Assembly: GCA_963799395.1 (NCBI GenBank)
Contig: CAWCWZ010000045.1
Coordinates: forward strand, 1 to 64,000
Reading direction: 5' to 3'
Length of the DNA stretch: 64,000 nt
Origin: Bog-752 sp963799395
GTDB taxonomy: Bacteria; Actinomycetota; Thermoleophilia; UBA2241
Every line of letters starts with the position of its first letter. The first letter of the stretch is position 1. A model generated the notes under the pieces. It was not told the DNA's origin. It searched no databases and was given only the letters and a program-made list of their open reading frames with translations. Shown here piece by piece: positions 17,392-26,044 of this stretch. The translations under genes and the position numbers were made by a program.

Positions 17392-18345
17392 ATGCGAAAA
17401 GTCCACGTCATGTCGCTCGCCGCCGCGCTCCTTGCGACCGTGCTCGTTGCGGCCGGCTGCGGCGGCTCATCGTCGGCCGCCGGCGGCTCCACGACGGCGG
17501 GGGGCATGACCGCCGCCCAGATCCTCGCCAAGTCGCAGCAGGCCATGGCGAAGGTCACGAGCGCGAGCTTCGCCGGCCAGGCGACGCTCAAGGTGAGCTC
17601 GACCGGCTCGAGCGCCCAGGCGGCGCTTCTCGGTCAGACGCCGATCGTCGTGCACGTCGCCGGCAAGGCCGGCGACAAGAGCGCCGGCAACGGCGTGACC
17701 ATGGCCATGACGCTGCAGGCCGGCGGCCAGAACCTGGCGCTGGGCCTGAAGGCCGACGGCGGCCGGACCTGGCTCGGCTTCCAGGGCAAGTGGTATGTCG
17801 TGCCCAAGAGCAAGACGCGCAGCGCCAAGAGCGCCGTCGCCAGCCCCAGCCCGATCGTCGGCAGCCTCGGGATCGACCCCCAGAAGTGGGCCAAGTCGAG
17901 CACCGTGACCACCGAACAGTTGAACGGCGCGACGGTCTACCATGTGGCGACCACCGCCGACACGGCGCGGATCATGGACGACCTGGTCAAGGCGCTGAAC
18001 AACCCGGCTCTCTCCGGGGCGACGGGCAGCGGCGCCGCCGCGCTGAACCAGCTCAAGAGCTCGGGCCGGCTCAAGACCCTCGAGAAGTCACTTGCTTCGG
18101 CGTCGATGCAGTTCTGGATCGACGCCAAGACGTTCCTCGTGGTCAAGGGCGACGTGCGCGCGCAGCTGCGCTTCGGCGGCGGCTCGGCGACGCAGGGAGT
18201 GAGCGGCCTCGGCGTCGACGTCGCCTACACGGTGGGCGGCTTTGGCCAGCCGGTCAAGGTAGTCCCGCCGGCGCACGCGCTGCCCCTCAAGACGCTCGCG
18301 AACGGGCTGTCCGCCCTGTCGGCGGGCACAGGGATCGGGCTCTAG
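17392..18345 (+). CDS. LppX/LprG-like lipoprotein (LolA-like fold)
   Basis: 317 residues. A basic start, a hydrophobic signal and the lipobox VAAGC at residues 19-23 make it a membrane-anchored lipoprotein. A Ser/Gly-rich spacer follows. The mature part repeats the pattern of LppX/LprAFG-like lipid carriers: MAKVTSASFAGQATLKVSSTG, then a beta-rich body with TWLGFQGKWYVVPKS and MQFWIDAKTFLVVKGDVRAQL. Such proteins bind lipids or lipoglycans between membrane and wall. The ribosome site GGGAGAGA precedes ATG. The GC-rich hairpin just after the stop closes the gene. Assignment is by overall pattern, so moderate. Confidence 0.7.
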   Translation: MRKVHVMSLAAALLATVLVAAGCGGSSSAAGGSTTAGGMTAAQILAKSQQAMAKVTSASFAGQATLKVSSTGSSAQAALLGQTPIVVHVAGKAGDKSAGNGVTMAMTLQAGGQNLALGLKADGGRTWLGFQGKWYVVPKSKTRSAKSAVASPSPIVGSLGIDPQKWAKSSTVTTEQLNGATVYHVATTADTARIMDDLVKALNNPALSGATGSGAAALNQLKSSGRLKTLEKSLASASMQFWIDAKTFLVVKGDVRAQLRFGGGSATQGVSGLGVDVAYTVGGFGQPVKVVPPAHALPLKTLANGLSALSAGTGIGL

Positions 18346-18351
18346 AACGTC

Positions 18352-18387
18352 GGCGGGCGGCCGGCCCCGCGGGGCCGGCCGCCCGCC
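18352..18387. terminator. 17-bp perfect GC hairpin
   Basis: Arms 18352-18368 and 18371-18387 are exact reverse complements (starting GGCGGGCGGCCGGCCCC). It follows the lipoprotein stop by six bases and precedes the convergent zinc-ribbon gene. There is no T-run; it can serve both strands. Confidence 0.8.
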
Positions 18388-18424
18388 CGCCAAAGAAACG
18401 GCAAAGCGCCCTCGGGGCCGGCGG

Positions 18425-19645
18425 TCAGCGTCCCCAGTCGAAGTCGGGGGCCCGCTTGGACTTCCAGTCGGCCGGCACGTTCTCGTCGTCGGTGCGCTGG
18501 CCCATCATCGACTTCGAGATGATCACGCCGCTCGTGACGCCGACGGGCTTGGGTTCGGAGGTGTCCTTGGGCGTGGGCGGCTTGATCTGGCTCGGGGCGA
18601 GCTGAACCGTGCCGTCGGTGCGGGCGCTGGCGTTGGGGCGCAGATCGACACGTTCTTCGTAGCCACGGTCGGCCAGGGTGATGCGGCCGGCGTCGGCGAG
18701 CTCGATCCGGAACTGATACCAGCCCATGGTCCACATGAAGGTGATGAGGAGCGTGCTTTCGTCCTGGGCGCCGACGTGCACCTGGGGGATCCCGAGGTTG
18801 TCGTTGGTCTCGACGACCCGCTTGGGCACGGCGCTCACGTTCAACAGGTCGACACCGCGCTGCAGGATGGTGAGCGGGACGAACTCGTCGGGCTCGGGCT
18901 CGGCGGCGCTCACGACCGGCGCGGCCGCGGCCGCTGCGCCGGCGGCGGCCTCGTCGCCCGTTGCGGGAGCGGCATCGATCGCCGCGATCGCGGGTGTCGG
19001 CTCCGCCGGCTCGGCGGCCTGCCGCAGGGCCTCGCCGAGACGGGGGTCGGTATGCTCGAGGACCGCCGCCGCGGGTGACGCCGCGACGTCGTCGCCGACG
19101 GCGCGCGGCGCGTCGGCGCCGTCGTCTTCGGCCTCGAACGCCGGAGCGGCAAGCTCGGCGCCCTCGTCTTCGACCTCGAACGCCGGAGCGGCAAGCTCGA
19201 CGGTGTCGGAGCCGGCCTCGGGTGCTGGGGCCGCGGGCTCGGATGTGTCGGAGCCGTCGGTGGGCGAACCCTCGGACACGCTCTCGCCGCGCGCCCGCGC
19301 GAGCTGGGCCGTGAGCTCCTGCTTTTCGGCTTCGGAGCGCGCCAGTAGACTCTCGAGGCGCTCGATCTCGGCGTCTTTGTCTTTGAGCGCCCGCCAGAAG
19401 ACGTCGCTGTCGGCGCGCGCCGGCCTGACCCGGCCGTTCGAGACCGCGGCCATCTCGTCGGCGGGCTCGATGAGCCCACCGGAGCTGTCGTCGGGCCGGG
19501 CGCAGAGCGAGCAGATGAAGCGCTCGGAGCCGTCGTTCTCGACGATGCGCTGAGTCCACTCGCCGGCGAGCAGCGTGCGACCGCAGGCGCTGCAGACGGT
19601 GTCGTCGCGATCGTCCTTCGTGCGTCCGAATAGGCGTCCTAGCAT
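18425..19645 (-). CDS. Zinc-ribbon protein with acidic linker, function unknown
   Basis: 406 residues from ATG 19645 (GGAG six bases upstream). The N-terminus has two Cys pairs, CSACGRT and CSLCARP, about 25 residues apart, a zinc ribbon. A short coiled coil follows (KDKDAEIERLESLLARSEAEK). A long Ala/Glu/Asp/Pro linker contains two nearly identical ELAAPAFE units. The C-terminal 130 residues are a conserved-looking beta domain with VDLLNVSAVPKRVVETNDNLG, ITFMWTMGWYQFRIEL and VDLRPNAS. I do not recognise the last domain. It looks cytoplasmic; no signal or membrane segment. Frame intact. Confidence 0.75.
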   Translation of the reverse strand: MLGRLFGRTKDDRDDTVCSACGRTLLAGEWTQRIVENDGSERFICSLCARPDDSSGGLIEPADEMAAVSNGRVRPARADSDVFWRALKDKDAEIERLESLLARSEAEKQELTAQLARARGESVSEGSPTDGSDTSEPAAPAPEAGSDTVELAAPAFEVEDEGAELAAPAFEAEDDGADAPRAVGDDVAASPAAAVLEHTDPRLGEALRQAAEPAEPTPAIAAIDAAPATGDEAAAGAAAAAAPVVSAAEPEPDEFVPLTILQRGVDLLNVSAVPKRVVETNDNLGIPQVHVGAQDESTLLITFMWTMGWYQFRIELADAGRITLADRGYEERVDLRPNASARTDGTVQLAPSQIKPPTPKDTSEPKPVGVTSGVIISKSMMGQRTDDENVPADWKSKRAPDFDWGR

Positions 19646-19798
19646 GGTCCGCTCCACGAGTCTTGTAGCCTGAAGTCCGGGTGGCGCAGTGCGCCCACGC
19701 GACCACCCATGGTACCAGACTTCGGCGCGCTGTTCGGGCCGGCGCGGTCGCGCCGCCCGTCGCGGACGGGACTCGGGGATGCCTGGTGGCCGGGCGCC

Positions 19799-20044
19799 TT
19801 ACTCCTCGTCGTCTGCGTCGTCGAGCTCGAGACCGGCGGTGTCGGCCCGCGCGATCACGTCCTGGGCGAGGGCCAGGTCCTGCTCGCTCACGAGCACGTC
19901 GATCGCTCCCAGACCCGAGGATCCCGGGTAGGCGTCGTGCAGGCCGCCGCGCAAGGTGGCGGCGATACCCGCCTGGCTCAAGACGTTGGAGAGAGCGGTC
20001 GCCTGGTCGAGGTCGTTGGCGGTCGTCGCCCGTTGAAGCTCCAT
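19799..20044 (-). CDS. DUF2007-type small protein
   Basis: 81 residues with the beta-alpha-beta ferredoxin-like pattern of DUF2007 (putative prokaryotic signal-transducing protein). ATTANDLDQATALSNVLSQAGIAATLRGG is followed by AIDVLVSEQDLALAQDVI and an acidic tail. A paralogue lies about 100 bases upstream. GAGGTG precedes the ATG at a workable distance. Role unknown. Confidence 0.75.
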   Translation of the reverse strand: MELQRATTANDLDQATALSNVLSQAGIAATLRGGLHDAYPGSSGLGAIDVLVSEQDLALAQDVIARADTAGLELDDADDEE

Positions 20045-20141
20045 CGCGACACCTCGCTTTCGCGCCTGTCTTGCGGGCCGGTCACAGCACCCCCGTCATG
20101 TATACCCGGCCGGCGGAAGGGACAGGCCCGCGAAGGTCAGC

Positions 20142-20375
20142 TCACGCCGGGGGCTCCTGGCCGGCGTCGCGCTCGAGCTGGTCGACCAGGCGCCGGGCCT
20201 CGTCGTAGTGGGCCGCCTCCACCAGGATGCCGTAGCCGCCCATCTGGGGCGTGCCGGGGAACGTGGTGTCGTGCCCGCCGACGATCTCGGCGGCGATGCC
20301 ACCCGACTCGAGCAGCTCCCTGAGGCTCGTCGCGGTCATCAGGTCGAGCTCCTCGGCCAGCACTCTGGTCTCCAC
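20142..20375 (-). CDS. DUF2007-type small protein, paralogue
   Basis: 77 residues, GTG start at 20375 three bases after the nfo stop, so it is co-transcribed and probably coupled to nfo. It has the same fold pattern as the 19799 gene: LDLMTATSLRELLESGGIAAEIVGG and YGILVEAAHYDEARRLVDQLE. It ends EPPA. The pair looks like a local duplication. Function unknown. Confidence 0.75.
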   Translation of the reverse strand: METRVLAEELDLMTATSLRELLESGGIAAEIVGGHDTTFPGTPQMGGYGILVEAAHYDEARRLVDQLERDAGQEPPA

Positions 20376-20377
20376 GG

Positions 20378-21232
20378 TCAGGCCTCCTTCCCACGCAGTG
20401 CGCGCAGGGTCTCGAGGTTGGCAGCGTCGGGGCCCTGACCGTCGTAGCCGGGGACCTCGAGAATGCCGGGGATGTCGGCGAAGGCGCGATGATCGACGAT
20501 CAGCCGCATGGCCTCGCGGCCGATCTCGCCCTCGCCGATGTTCTCGTGACGGTCGCGGTTCGAGCCCAGCGCCGTCTTGGAGTCGTTCAGGTGCACCATG
20601 ACGAGCCGTTCGAGGCCCACCGTCCCGGCAAACGACGAGATCGTCGCGTCGAGGCCCTCGGCGGTGCGCAGCTCATGGCCGGAGGCCAGCAGATGGGCGG
20701 TGTCGAGGCACACGCCGAGGCGCTCGTCGCCGCCGGTCGCGGCGATCATGGCGGCCAGTTCGGCGAACGTGACACCCATCGTGCCGCCGGCGCCGGCGGT
20801 GTTTTCGAGCAGCAGCCGCACCCGCGAGTCGCCGACCTCGTCGAGGGCGCGCAGGAGGGCCTCGCGCACGCGGGCGAGACCGGCGTCGAAGCCGGCGCCC
20901 TGGTGTGAACCGATGTGGGTGACGATCGCTTCGACGCCGAGCTGCTCGGCCGCCGTGACCGCGCCGACCAGGGCGACCACCGACTTGTCGTAGAACTCCT
21001 CGTTCACCGTCGCCAGGTTGATCAGGTAGATGGTGTGGATGACGGTGAAGCGCAGCGCAGAGGCGGCGCGCTGCTCGCGGAAGCGCGCCGCGTCTGAGTC
21101 GCGGTAGAGCTGCGGCTTCCAGGTGCGCGGGCTGCCGGCGAAGAACTGGATCGCCTCGACCCCCAGCTCCTCGCCGCGCTCGACCGCGGTCCATACGCCG
21201 CCGCTCGCCTTGACGTGCGCCCCGAAGTACAT
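20378..21232 (-). CDS. nfo: Endonuclease IV (AP endonuclease)
   Basis: 284 residues, the usual length. It cuts the DNA backbone 5' to abasic sites in base excision repair. It has the xylose-isomerase-like TIM barrel with three-zinc ligands: GAHVKASGGV at the start, THIGSHQGAG, LLENTAGAG, VCLDTAHLLASGH, VMVHLNDSKTALGSNRDRHENIGEG and ILEVPG at the end. These give the His/Asp/Glu metal set. GAGGGG precedes ATG 21232. DUF2007 genes follow directly. Confidence 0.96.
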   Translation of the reverse strand: MYFGAHVKASGGVWTAVERGEELGVEAIQFFAGSPRTWKPQLYRDSDAARFREQRAASALRFTVIHTIYLINLATVNEEFYDKSVVALVGAVTAAEQLGVEAIVTHIGSHQGAGFDAGLARVREALLRALDEVGDSRVRLLLENTAGAGGTMGVTFAELAAMIAATGGDERLGVCLDTAHLLASGHELRTAEGLDATISSFAGTVGLERLVMVHLNDSKTALGSNRDRHENIGEGEIGREAMRLIVDHRAFADIPGILEVPGYDGQGPDAANLETLRALRGKEA

Positions 21233-21382
21233 GGCCCCTCCAGCCCTTCTCGTCTGCCGCCGGCCCTCGCCGGCTCGGCAGGGTTCTACCGCTCCCGGCG
21301 TCAGCCTACACGTCGGCGGCGGGCGGCGGGCGCCCGCGTGGCCGGGCGAGGCCGCGCGACGAGGCCGCCGGCCTGGGCGCCG

Positions 21383-23413
21383 CTAGACGAGGTCGCGCGG
21401 GATCCGGTACGTGCGCCTGTTCTCGAAGACCTGCTCGCCGTGGTCGTAGACGTGCTGCTCGTCGGCGACGATGAAGTCGCGGGCGTCGGCGCGCAGCTCG
21501 CTCACCGTGTCGACGCGCACCTCGAGCTCGGCGCCGCGCACGAGGTCGCTGTGCGACTCGCTGCGGGCGACCGCCGACAGCGGGTCGCCCTCGGTCAGCG
21601 TGTAGGAGTAGACGCAGTGGTCCTCGGTCTCGATGCCGGTGCCCCCGTCGCGGCAGCGGCCGCCGTCGACGTAGCGGTACTCGTAGGTCATCGTGCCGGT
21701 GTCTAAGTCCCAGTCGACGCGGCGGCCGCGCGAGCCCGGCTCGACCAGCGTCTCGCAGGCGGGCGGCCGCGACGATTCGGGCGCGCCGAAGGGGGCAAGC
21801 AGGGCGTCGTCGGCTCGCGGCGGACGCACCGGCAGGACGAGCCGGCTCGTCCCCCCGGTGAACAGGCTGAGCGCGACCTTCTCGGGCGAGGGCCAGACCC
21901 ACGGCCAGTAGTCGGTCGACACGCCGATGCGCAGGCGGTGGCCGGCGCCGAAGGCGTGCGCCGTCGAGTCGAGCGCCACGGTCACGGTGTAGCGCTCGCC
22001 GGGGGTGAGCGGCGTTGGGCGCTCGTGACCGTCGCGGTGGGTCAGGTTGAGCACCTGCCGGGTGACGAGCTTGGAGCAGCCGTCGGGGGCGACGTCGCAG
22101 AGGCGCACGCAGACGAGCGCGGCGGGCCGGTCGACGGCAAGCTGCAGGGTGACCTCGGGAAAGCCCATGATCTCGAGCGGCGCCTCGAGCGGCGCCGAGG
22201 TGAAGACCAGCGAGCGGCCGTCTTCGGCGCGCTGGTCGAGGGCCCAGTCGCCGGGCGTGCCCTCGGCGCACCAGGCGCCGGCGTCCATGCCGGTGAGCTG
22301 GAGGCCGCTGTGGGTCAGGCGCGCCTCGGCCGCCGGTGCGTCGTCGATCGTGCCCTCGTTCAGCGCCCAGACGCGGCGCTCGAGACGCGGCGAGGGCCAC
22401 TGCTCCTCGGCGACCCAGCGGCCGGGGTGCTCGGCGATGAGCGGCGCCGGCGCCACGTAGTCCTCCATCCAGACGCGCAGCAGGGGTTCGTCCATGATGC
22501 CGGTGTCGATGCCCTTGAGCCAGTGGTCCCAGAAGCGCAGGGCCTCCTGCAGGTAGCCGATCGCCGGTCCGGGCACGACGTTGTTGGGAAAGGCGTGCGA
22601 CCAGGGGCCGATCAGGCCCTTGCGCGGTCCGGACAGGCCGGCCATGAGGCGCATGACCGCGTTGTGGTAGCCGTCGGTCCAGCCGCCGATCGCGTAGACC
22701 GCCGCCTCGATCGCCCCGTAGTCCTCGCAGACCGAACCCTGTTTCCAGTAGTCGTCGCGGCGCTGGTGGGCAAGCCAGGTCTCGGTCCAGTCGCGGCCCG
22801 CCCTGAGCCGCTCGAGCCAGCGCTCCCGCCAGCCCTCGCCGCCGACGACCTGGGGGTGGGCCGGCAGGGCGTTGTAGTGGAGCATGGTGGCGCCCCAGGG
22901 CAGCATGTCGAGGCCCGAGACGCAGCCGCCCTTGTAGTGCACGTCGTCGGCGTAGCGGTCGTCGGTCGACATGAGGGTGACGATCGCCTTGAGCGCCGGC
23001 GGCCGCAGGGCCGCCACCTGCAGGCTGTTGAAGCCGGTCCAGGAGATGCCGGTCATGCCGACGTTGCCGCTGCACCAGGGCTGGGCGGCAAGCCAGGCGA
23101 TGACCTCGCAGACGTCGCGCTGCTCCTGCGGCGTGTACTCGTCGTCGATCAGGCCGTCGGAGTCGCCCGTGCCGCGCAGGTCGACGCGGGCGCAGGCGTA
23201 GCCGAAGCCGGCCCAATAAGGGTAGACCTCCCAGTCGCGCCGGCCGGCGTCGGTCAGGCGGTAGGGACTCGCCTCGAGGATGGCCGGCACAGGGTCGGCG
23301 TCCGCGTCGGCCGGCAGCCACACGCGGCAGTTGAGCCGGGCGCCGTCGGACACCGTGATCCAGACGTGGTCGATCACCCGCACCGCGCGGGGGAACTCGT
23401 CGCGGACGTTCAC
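21383..23413 (-). CDS. CocE/NonD-family hydrolase (X-Pro dipeptidyl-peptidase-like)
   Basis: 676 residues. It has an alpha/beta-hydrolase domain with the nucleophile motif GISWTGFN (near residue 127), an upstream VDLRGTGDSDG, and the capping helices. A C-terminal jelly-roll (X-Pro DAP C-terminal) contains RQVLNLTHRDGHE and RLRIGVSTDYWPWVWPSPE. Members cleave acyl or peptide bonds (cocaine esterase, glutaryl acylase, S15 peptidases); the substrate here is unknown. The GTG start at 23413 overlaps the stop of the previous hydrolase (GTGA). No signal peptide, so cytoplasmic. Frame intact. Confidence 0.9.
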   Translation of the reverse strand: MNVRDEFPRAVRVIDHVWITVSDGARLNCRVWLPADADADPVPAILEASPYRLTDAGRRDWEVYPYWAGFGYACARVDLRGTGDSDGLIDDEYTPQEQRDVCEVIAWLAAQPWCSGNVGMTGISWTGFNSLQVAALRPPALKAIVTLMSTDDRYADDVHYKGGCVSGLDMLPWGATMLHYNALPAHPQVVGGEGWRERWLERLRAGRDWTETWLAHQRRDDYWKQGSVCEDYGAIEAAVYAIGGWTDGYHNAVMRLMAGLSGPRKGLIGPWSHAFPNNVVPGPAIGYLQEALRFWDHWLKGIDTGIMDEPLLRVWMEDYVAPAPLIAEHPGRWVAEEQWPSPRLERRVWALNEGTIDDAPAAEARLTHSGLQLTGMDAGAWCAEGTPGDWALDQRAEDGRSLVFTSAPLEAPLEIMGFPEVTLQLAVDRPAALVCVRLCDVAPDGCSKLVTRQVLNLTHRDGHERPTPLTPGERYTVTVALDSTAHAFGAGHRLRIGVSTDYWPWVWPSPEKVALSLFTGGTSRLVLPVRPPRADDALLAPFGAPESSRPPACETLVEPGSRGRRVDWDLDTGTMTYEYRYVDGGRCRDGGTGIETEDHCVYSYTLTEGDPLSAVARSESHSDLVRGAELEVRVDTVSELRADARDFIVADEQHVYDHGEQVFENRRTYRIPRDLV

Positions 23414-24243
23414 GTTCGCTCGGCCGCCGCGGGCGGGCTTTGGCGCCCAGGGGCCAGATGCTCGGCGAACCAGTCGAGCAGCAGATCGATGACCTCGTCG
23501 AGGTGGCCTTCGAGGTTGTGGGGAGAGCCGGGCAGGAGGGCGACGCGCGAGCCGGCGGGCAGGAGCGGCAGTCCCTCGTGGGCATGCGCCAGGGACTGGC
23601 GCTCCTCGTCGTCGCCGTCGCCGTCGATCAGCAGCACCGGACAGCGCACGCCGCCGAACAACGCCGCCTGGTCGCAGTCGACCAGCGACTCGAGGAGCCC
23701 GGCGCTCGTCACGACCGTCGACCTGACGCGCTCCTTGCCCTGGGGCATGGTGACGCGGCCGGTGCGGTCGAGCTCGTCCATCTGCGCCGGGCGTGAAGTA
23801 GTCGCGCCAGTCGTAGCGCATCGGCCCGGTGGGCGCGCCGGTCGTGGCGATGGCGGCGCCTGCGGCGGGGCGGCCGCCAGGCACACCCGGCCGCCCAGGC
23901 TGTGGCCGTGGAGCGCGAGCCGTCCGTAGCCGAGCGAGCGGGCGTGGGCGATGGCGGCCAGCAGGTCGTCGATCTGGTGGTCGAGGGTCAGTACGTCGTC
24001 GTCGCTGTCGCCACAGCCGCCGAAGTCGAAGGACAGCGACGCCAGGCCGGCCCCGGCGAGCGCCGCGGCGATGCGCGGGAAGCGCCCGCGCGAGCGGCGG
24101 TCGCTGGCGAAGCCGTGGGCCATGACGACGAGCGCCCGATCGCCGGCCGGCGTGGGGTCGCCGGGGACCGGCGACGCAACGGCCGGCACAAGGTCGCCGA
24201 TGAGCCGCAGGCCGCGAGAGTTGCGAAAGGTCACACGGGGCAT
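23410..24243 (-). CDS. Alpha/beta hydrolase, with two compensating frameshifts
   Basis: About 277 residues: a serine hydrolase with VVMAHGFASDRRSRG (oxyanion region), LSFDFGGCGDSD, the nucleophile elbow LHGHSLGG near residue 115, and LLIDGDGDDE carrying the acid. The final His is probably in LPGSPHNLEGH. A stretch of about 27 residues (PPSPRPARPPG...) is alien. In the neighbouring frame the same DNA reads IATTGAPTGPMRYDWRDYFTP, a sensible sequence. A missing base near 23,855-23,870 and an extra one near 23,790 explain this. The open frame survives, so the damage is easy to miss. Coupled to the CocE gene. Confidence 0.82.
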   Translation of the reverse strand: MPRVTFRNSRGLRLIGDLVPAVASPVPGDPTPAGDRALVVMAHGFASDRRSRGRFPRIAAALAGAGLASLSFDFGGCGDSDDDVLTLDHQIDDLLAAIAHARSLGYGRLALHGHSLGGRVCLAAAPPQAPPSPRPARPPGRCATTGATTSRPAQMDELDRTGRVTMPQGKERVRSTVVTSAGLLESLVDCDQAALFGGVRCPVLLIDGDGDDEERQSLAHAHEGLPLLPAGSRVALLPGSPHNLEGHLDEVIDLLLDWFAEHLAPGRQSPPAAAERT

Positions 24244-24294
24244 GCGACAAGGATACGCCAGGGCGCCCTCCGGCGGCAGGGCGGCGGCGAAAGC

Positions 24295-25137
24295 TTATCG
24301 TCGACCGGGACTCGAGTGCGAGTGGCCCTGGAGTCGCGCCGCCGCCGCTCGTCGTTGTGCCTGACGGCGAAGCAGCAGGGCCGCCGGCACCACCGCCACG
24401 AGCACGACCAGGGCGATGAGCTGCGCCTCCCGCAGGCCGAGCAGGAGGATGTTGTTGACCCGGTAGAACGAGATGAAGAAACGCCCGAACGAGTAGAGCC
24501 CGAGGTAGAGCAGGATGGCCATGCCGTCGGTCTTCAGTCGCGGCACCGCATACCACAGGATGGCCACCATGATGACGAGCCAGAGCTGCTCGTAGACGGG
24601 CGTCGGGTGAGTGGGCACGCCGAGCAGGTTGGCCGGCAACAGGGCCTTGGGGTTGGTGTAGACGAACCCCCAGGGCAGGTGGGTGGGCGAGCCCCAGGTG
24701 TCGCCGTTCACGATGTTGGCGCAGCGCCCGATGATCTGGCCGACGGGGATGGCCAGGGCCAGGCAGTCCAGGACGCGCAGCACGGGCAGCTTCTTCACCC
24801 GGCAGTAGATCGCCAGGGCCGAGAGGCCACCGGTGAGCACGCCGTAGATCGCCAGTCCGACGTAGGGCGGCCTGACGATGGCCACGAGGTCGTGCGAGTA
24901 GCGGCCCCAGTTGTCGAGCACGCTGAACAGACGAGCTCCGACGATCGCGCTTGGTACGACCACGACGAGCATGGGCACGACGTGGCCGGTGTCGATCCCC
25001 TTGCGGCGCAGCTGCCCAGCGAAGATGAAGGTGCCGACGATGACCCCCAGGGCCATGATCAGCGAATACCAGCGCACGGCGAAGGGACCGAGGTGGCCGA
25101 TCACCGGGTCGATGTTGATGGTGATGTAGGCGATCAC
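24295..25137 (-). CDS. lgt: Prolipoprotein diacylglyceryl transferase
   Basis: 280 residues with about seven membrane segments. It transfers diacylglycerol from phosphatidylglycerol to the lipobox Cys of preprolipoproteins. The Lgt signature is GRCANIVNGDTWGSPTHLPWG, a variant of GRxGNFxNxExxG. Also present are AVRWYSLIMALGVIVG near the start and THPTPVYEQLW. The start lies 10 bases after the stop of the second zinc permease, so it is read through from the zinc operon. It would process the lipoproteins coded in this window (ZnuA, BON and LppX-like). Confidence 0.95.
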   Translation of the reverse strand: MIAYITINIDPVIGHLGPFAVRWYSLIMALGVIVGTFIFAGQLRRKGIDTGHVVPMLVVVVPSAIVGARLFSVLDNWGRYSHDLVAIVRPPYVGLAIYGVLTGGLSALAIYCRVKKLPVLRVLDCLALAIPVGQIIGRCANIVNGDTWGSPTHLPWGFVYTNPKALLPANLLGVPTHPTPVYEQLWLVIMVAILWYAVPRLKTDGMAILLYLGLYSFGRFFISFYRVNNILLLGLREAQLIALVVLVAVVPAALLLRRQAQRRAAAARLQGHSHSSPGRR

Positions 25138-25147
25138 AGAGGCGAGC

Positions 25148-26044
25148 TTACCCGGTGGCCGGCTCGCCTGACCCCGCGGCTCGATCCGTCGCGCGACCTC
25201 GTCTCGCCCAGGCCCACAGCATGGCCGCCGCGTAGGTGCCGGTGGCCACGCTGATGATGGCGAAGCTCGGTGGCAGCTGGGGCGCCAGATAGGCGACCGT
25301 CAGGCCGATCCACATCGCTCCAACCGAGAACACCACCGACAACCCGAGCGCCACGTAGGGCCGCGCGGTGAGCTGCTGGGCCGCGCCGGCAGGGGCGGCC
25401 ACCAGGCCGAGCACGAGCAGGGCGCCCACCGCCTGGGTGGCCTCGGCGGTGGTTGCAGCGACAAGCACCAGGAAGACGACACCCAGCAGTCTCACCGGCA
25501 CGCCGGCCGCGGCGGCGACCGCCTCGTCGAGGCTCGCGAACAGCAGCGGCCGGGCGATCGCCAGGATGGCGACACAGATCGCCGCGCCGACGAGGGCGGC
25601 ACTTGCGGCCTCTGTGGCCGACAGGCCGAAGATCGAGCCGAAGAGATAGTTCACGCTCGCGACTCCGTTGGCCGTGCTGTGCTGGGTCGTGTACAGCGTG
25701 AGGAACAGCACGCCGAGTCCCAGCACCCAGGCGAAGGTGCTGCCGATCACGACGTCGTCGGCGCTGGCCCGGCGGCCGAGGGCAGCCATCGCCAGTGCGA
25801 CCAGGATGGTGCCGGCAAACAGGCCGAGGCGGGGGTCGAGCCCGAAGGCCAGGGCGCCAAGCGCCGCTGTGAAGGCGACGTGGCCCAGGGCGTCGCTCGT
25901 GAACACCTGGGCGCGCAACACGAGGAAGTAGCCCACGAGACCGCAGGCCAAGGCGATCAGCGTGCCGGCCAGAAAGGCGTTGCGCATGAACGGCGAGCCG
26001 AGCAGCCACCCGAGCCCGGGAAGAGCGCCGCTCACGACGTTCAT
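25148..26044 (-). CDS. znuB: Zinc ABC transporter permease, second copy
   Basis: 298 residues, ABC-3 (ZnuB/TroC) family with about eight membrane segments. It opens MNVVSGALPG...SPFMRNAFLAGTLIALACGLVGYFLVLR and has LFASLDEAVAAAAGVPVRLLG, the cytoplasmic loop that docks on the ATPase. Its ATG overlaps the stop of the first permease (ATGA). Two different permeases after one ATPase suggest a heterodimeric channel. Downstream is lgt. Frame intact. Zinc rather than manganese is inferred from the Zur-type regulator and the linked ZnuA-like protein. Confidence 0.88.
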   Translation of the reverse strand: MNVVSGALPGLGWLLGSPFMRNAFLAGTLIALACGLVGYFLVLRAQVFTSDALGHVAFTAALGALAFGLDPRLGLFAGTILVALAMAALGRRASADDVVIGSTFAWVLGLGVLFLTLYTTQHSTANGVASVNYLFGSIFGLSATEAASAALVGAAICVAILAIARPLLFASLDEAVAAAAGVPVRLLGVVFLVLVAATTAEATQAVGALLVLGLVAAPAGAAQQLTARPYVALGLSVVFSVGAMWIGLTVAYLAPQLPPSFAIISVATGTYAAAMLWAWARRGRATDRAAGSGEPATG

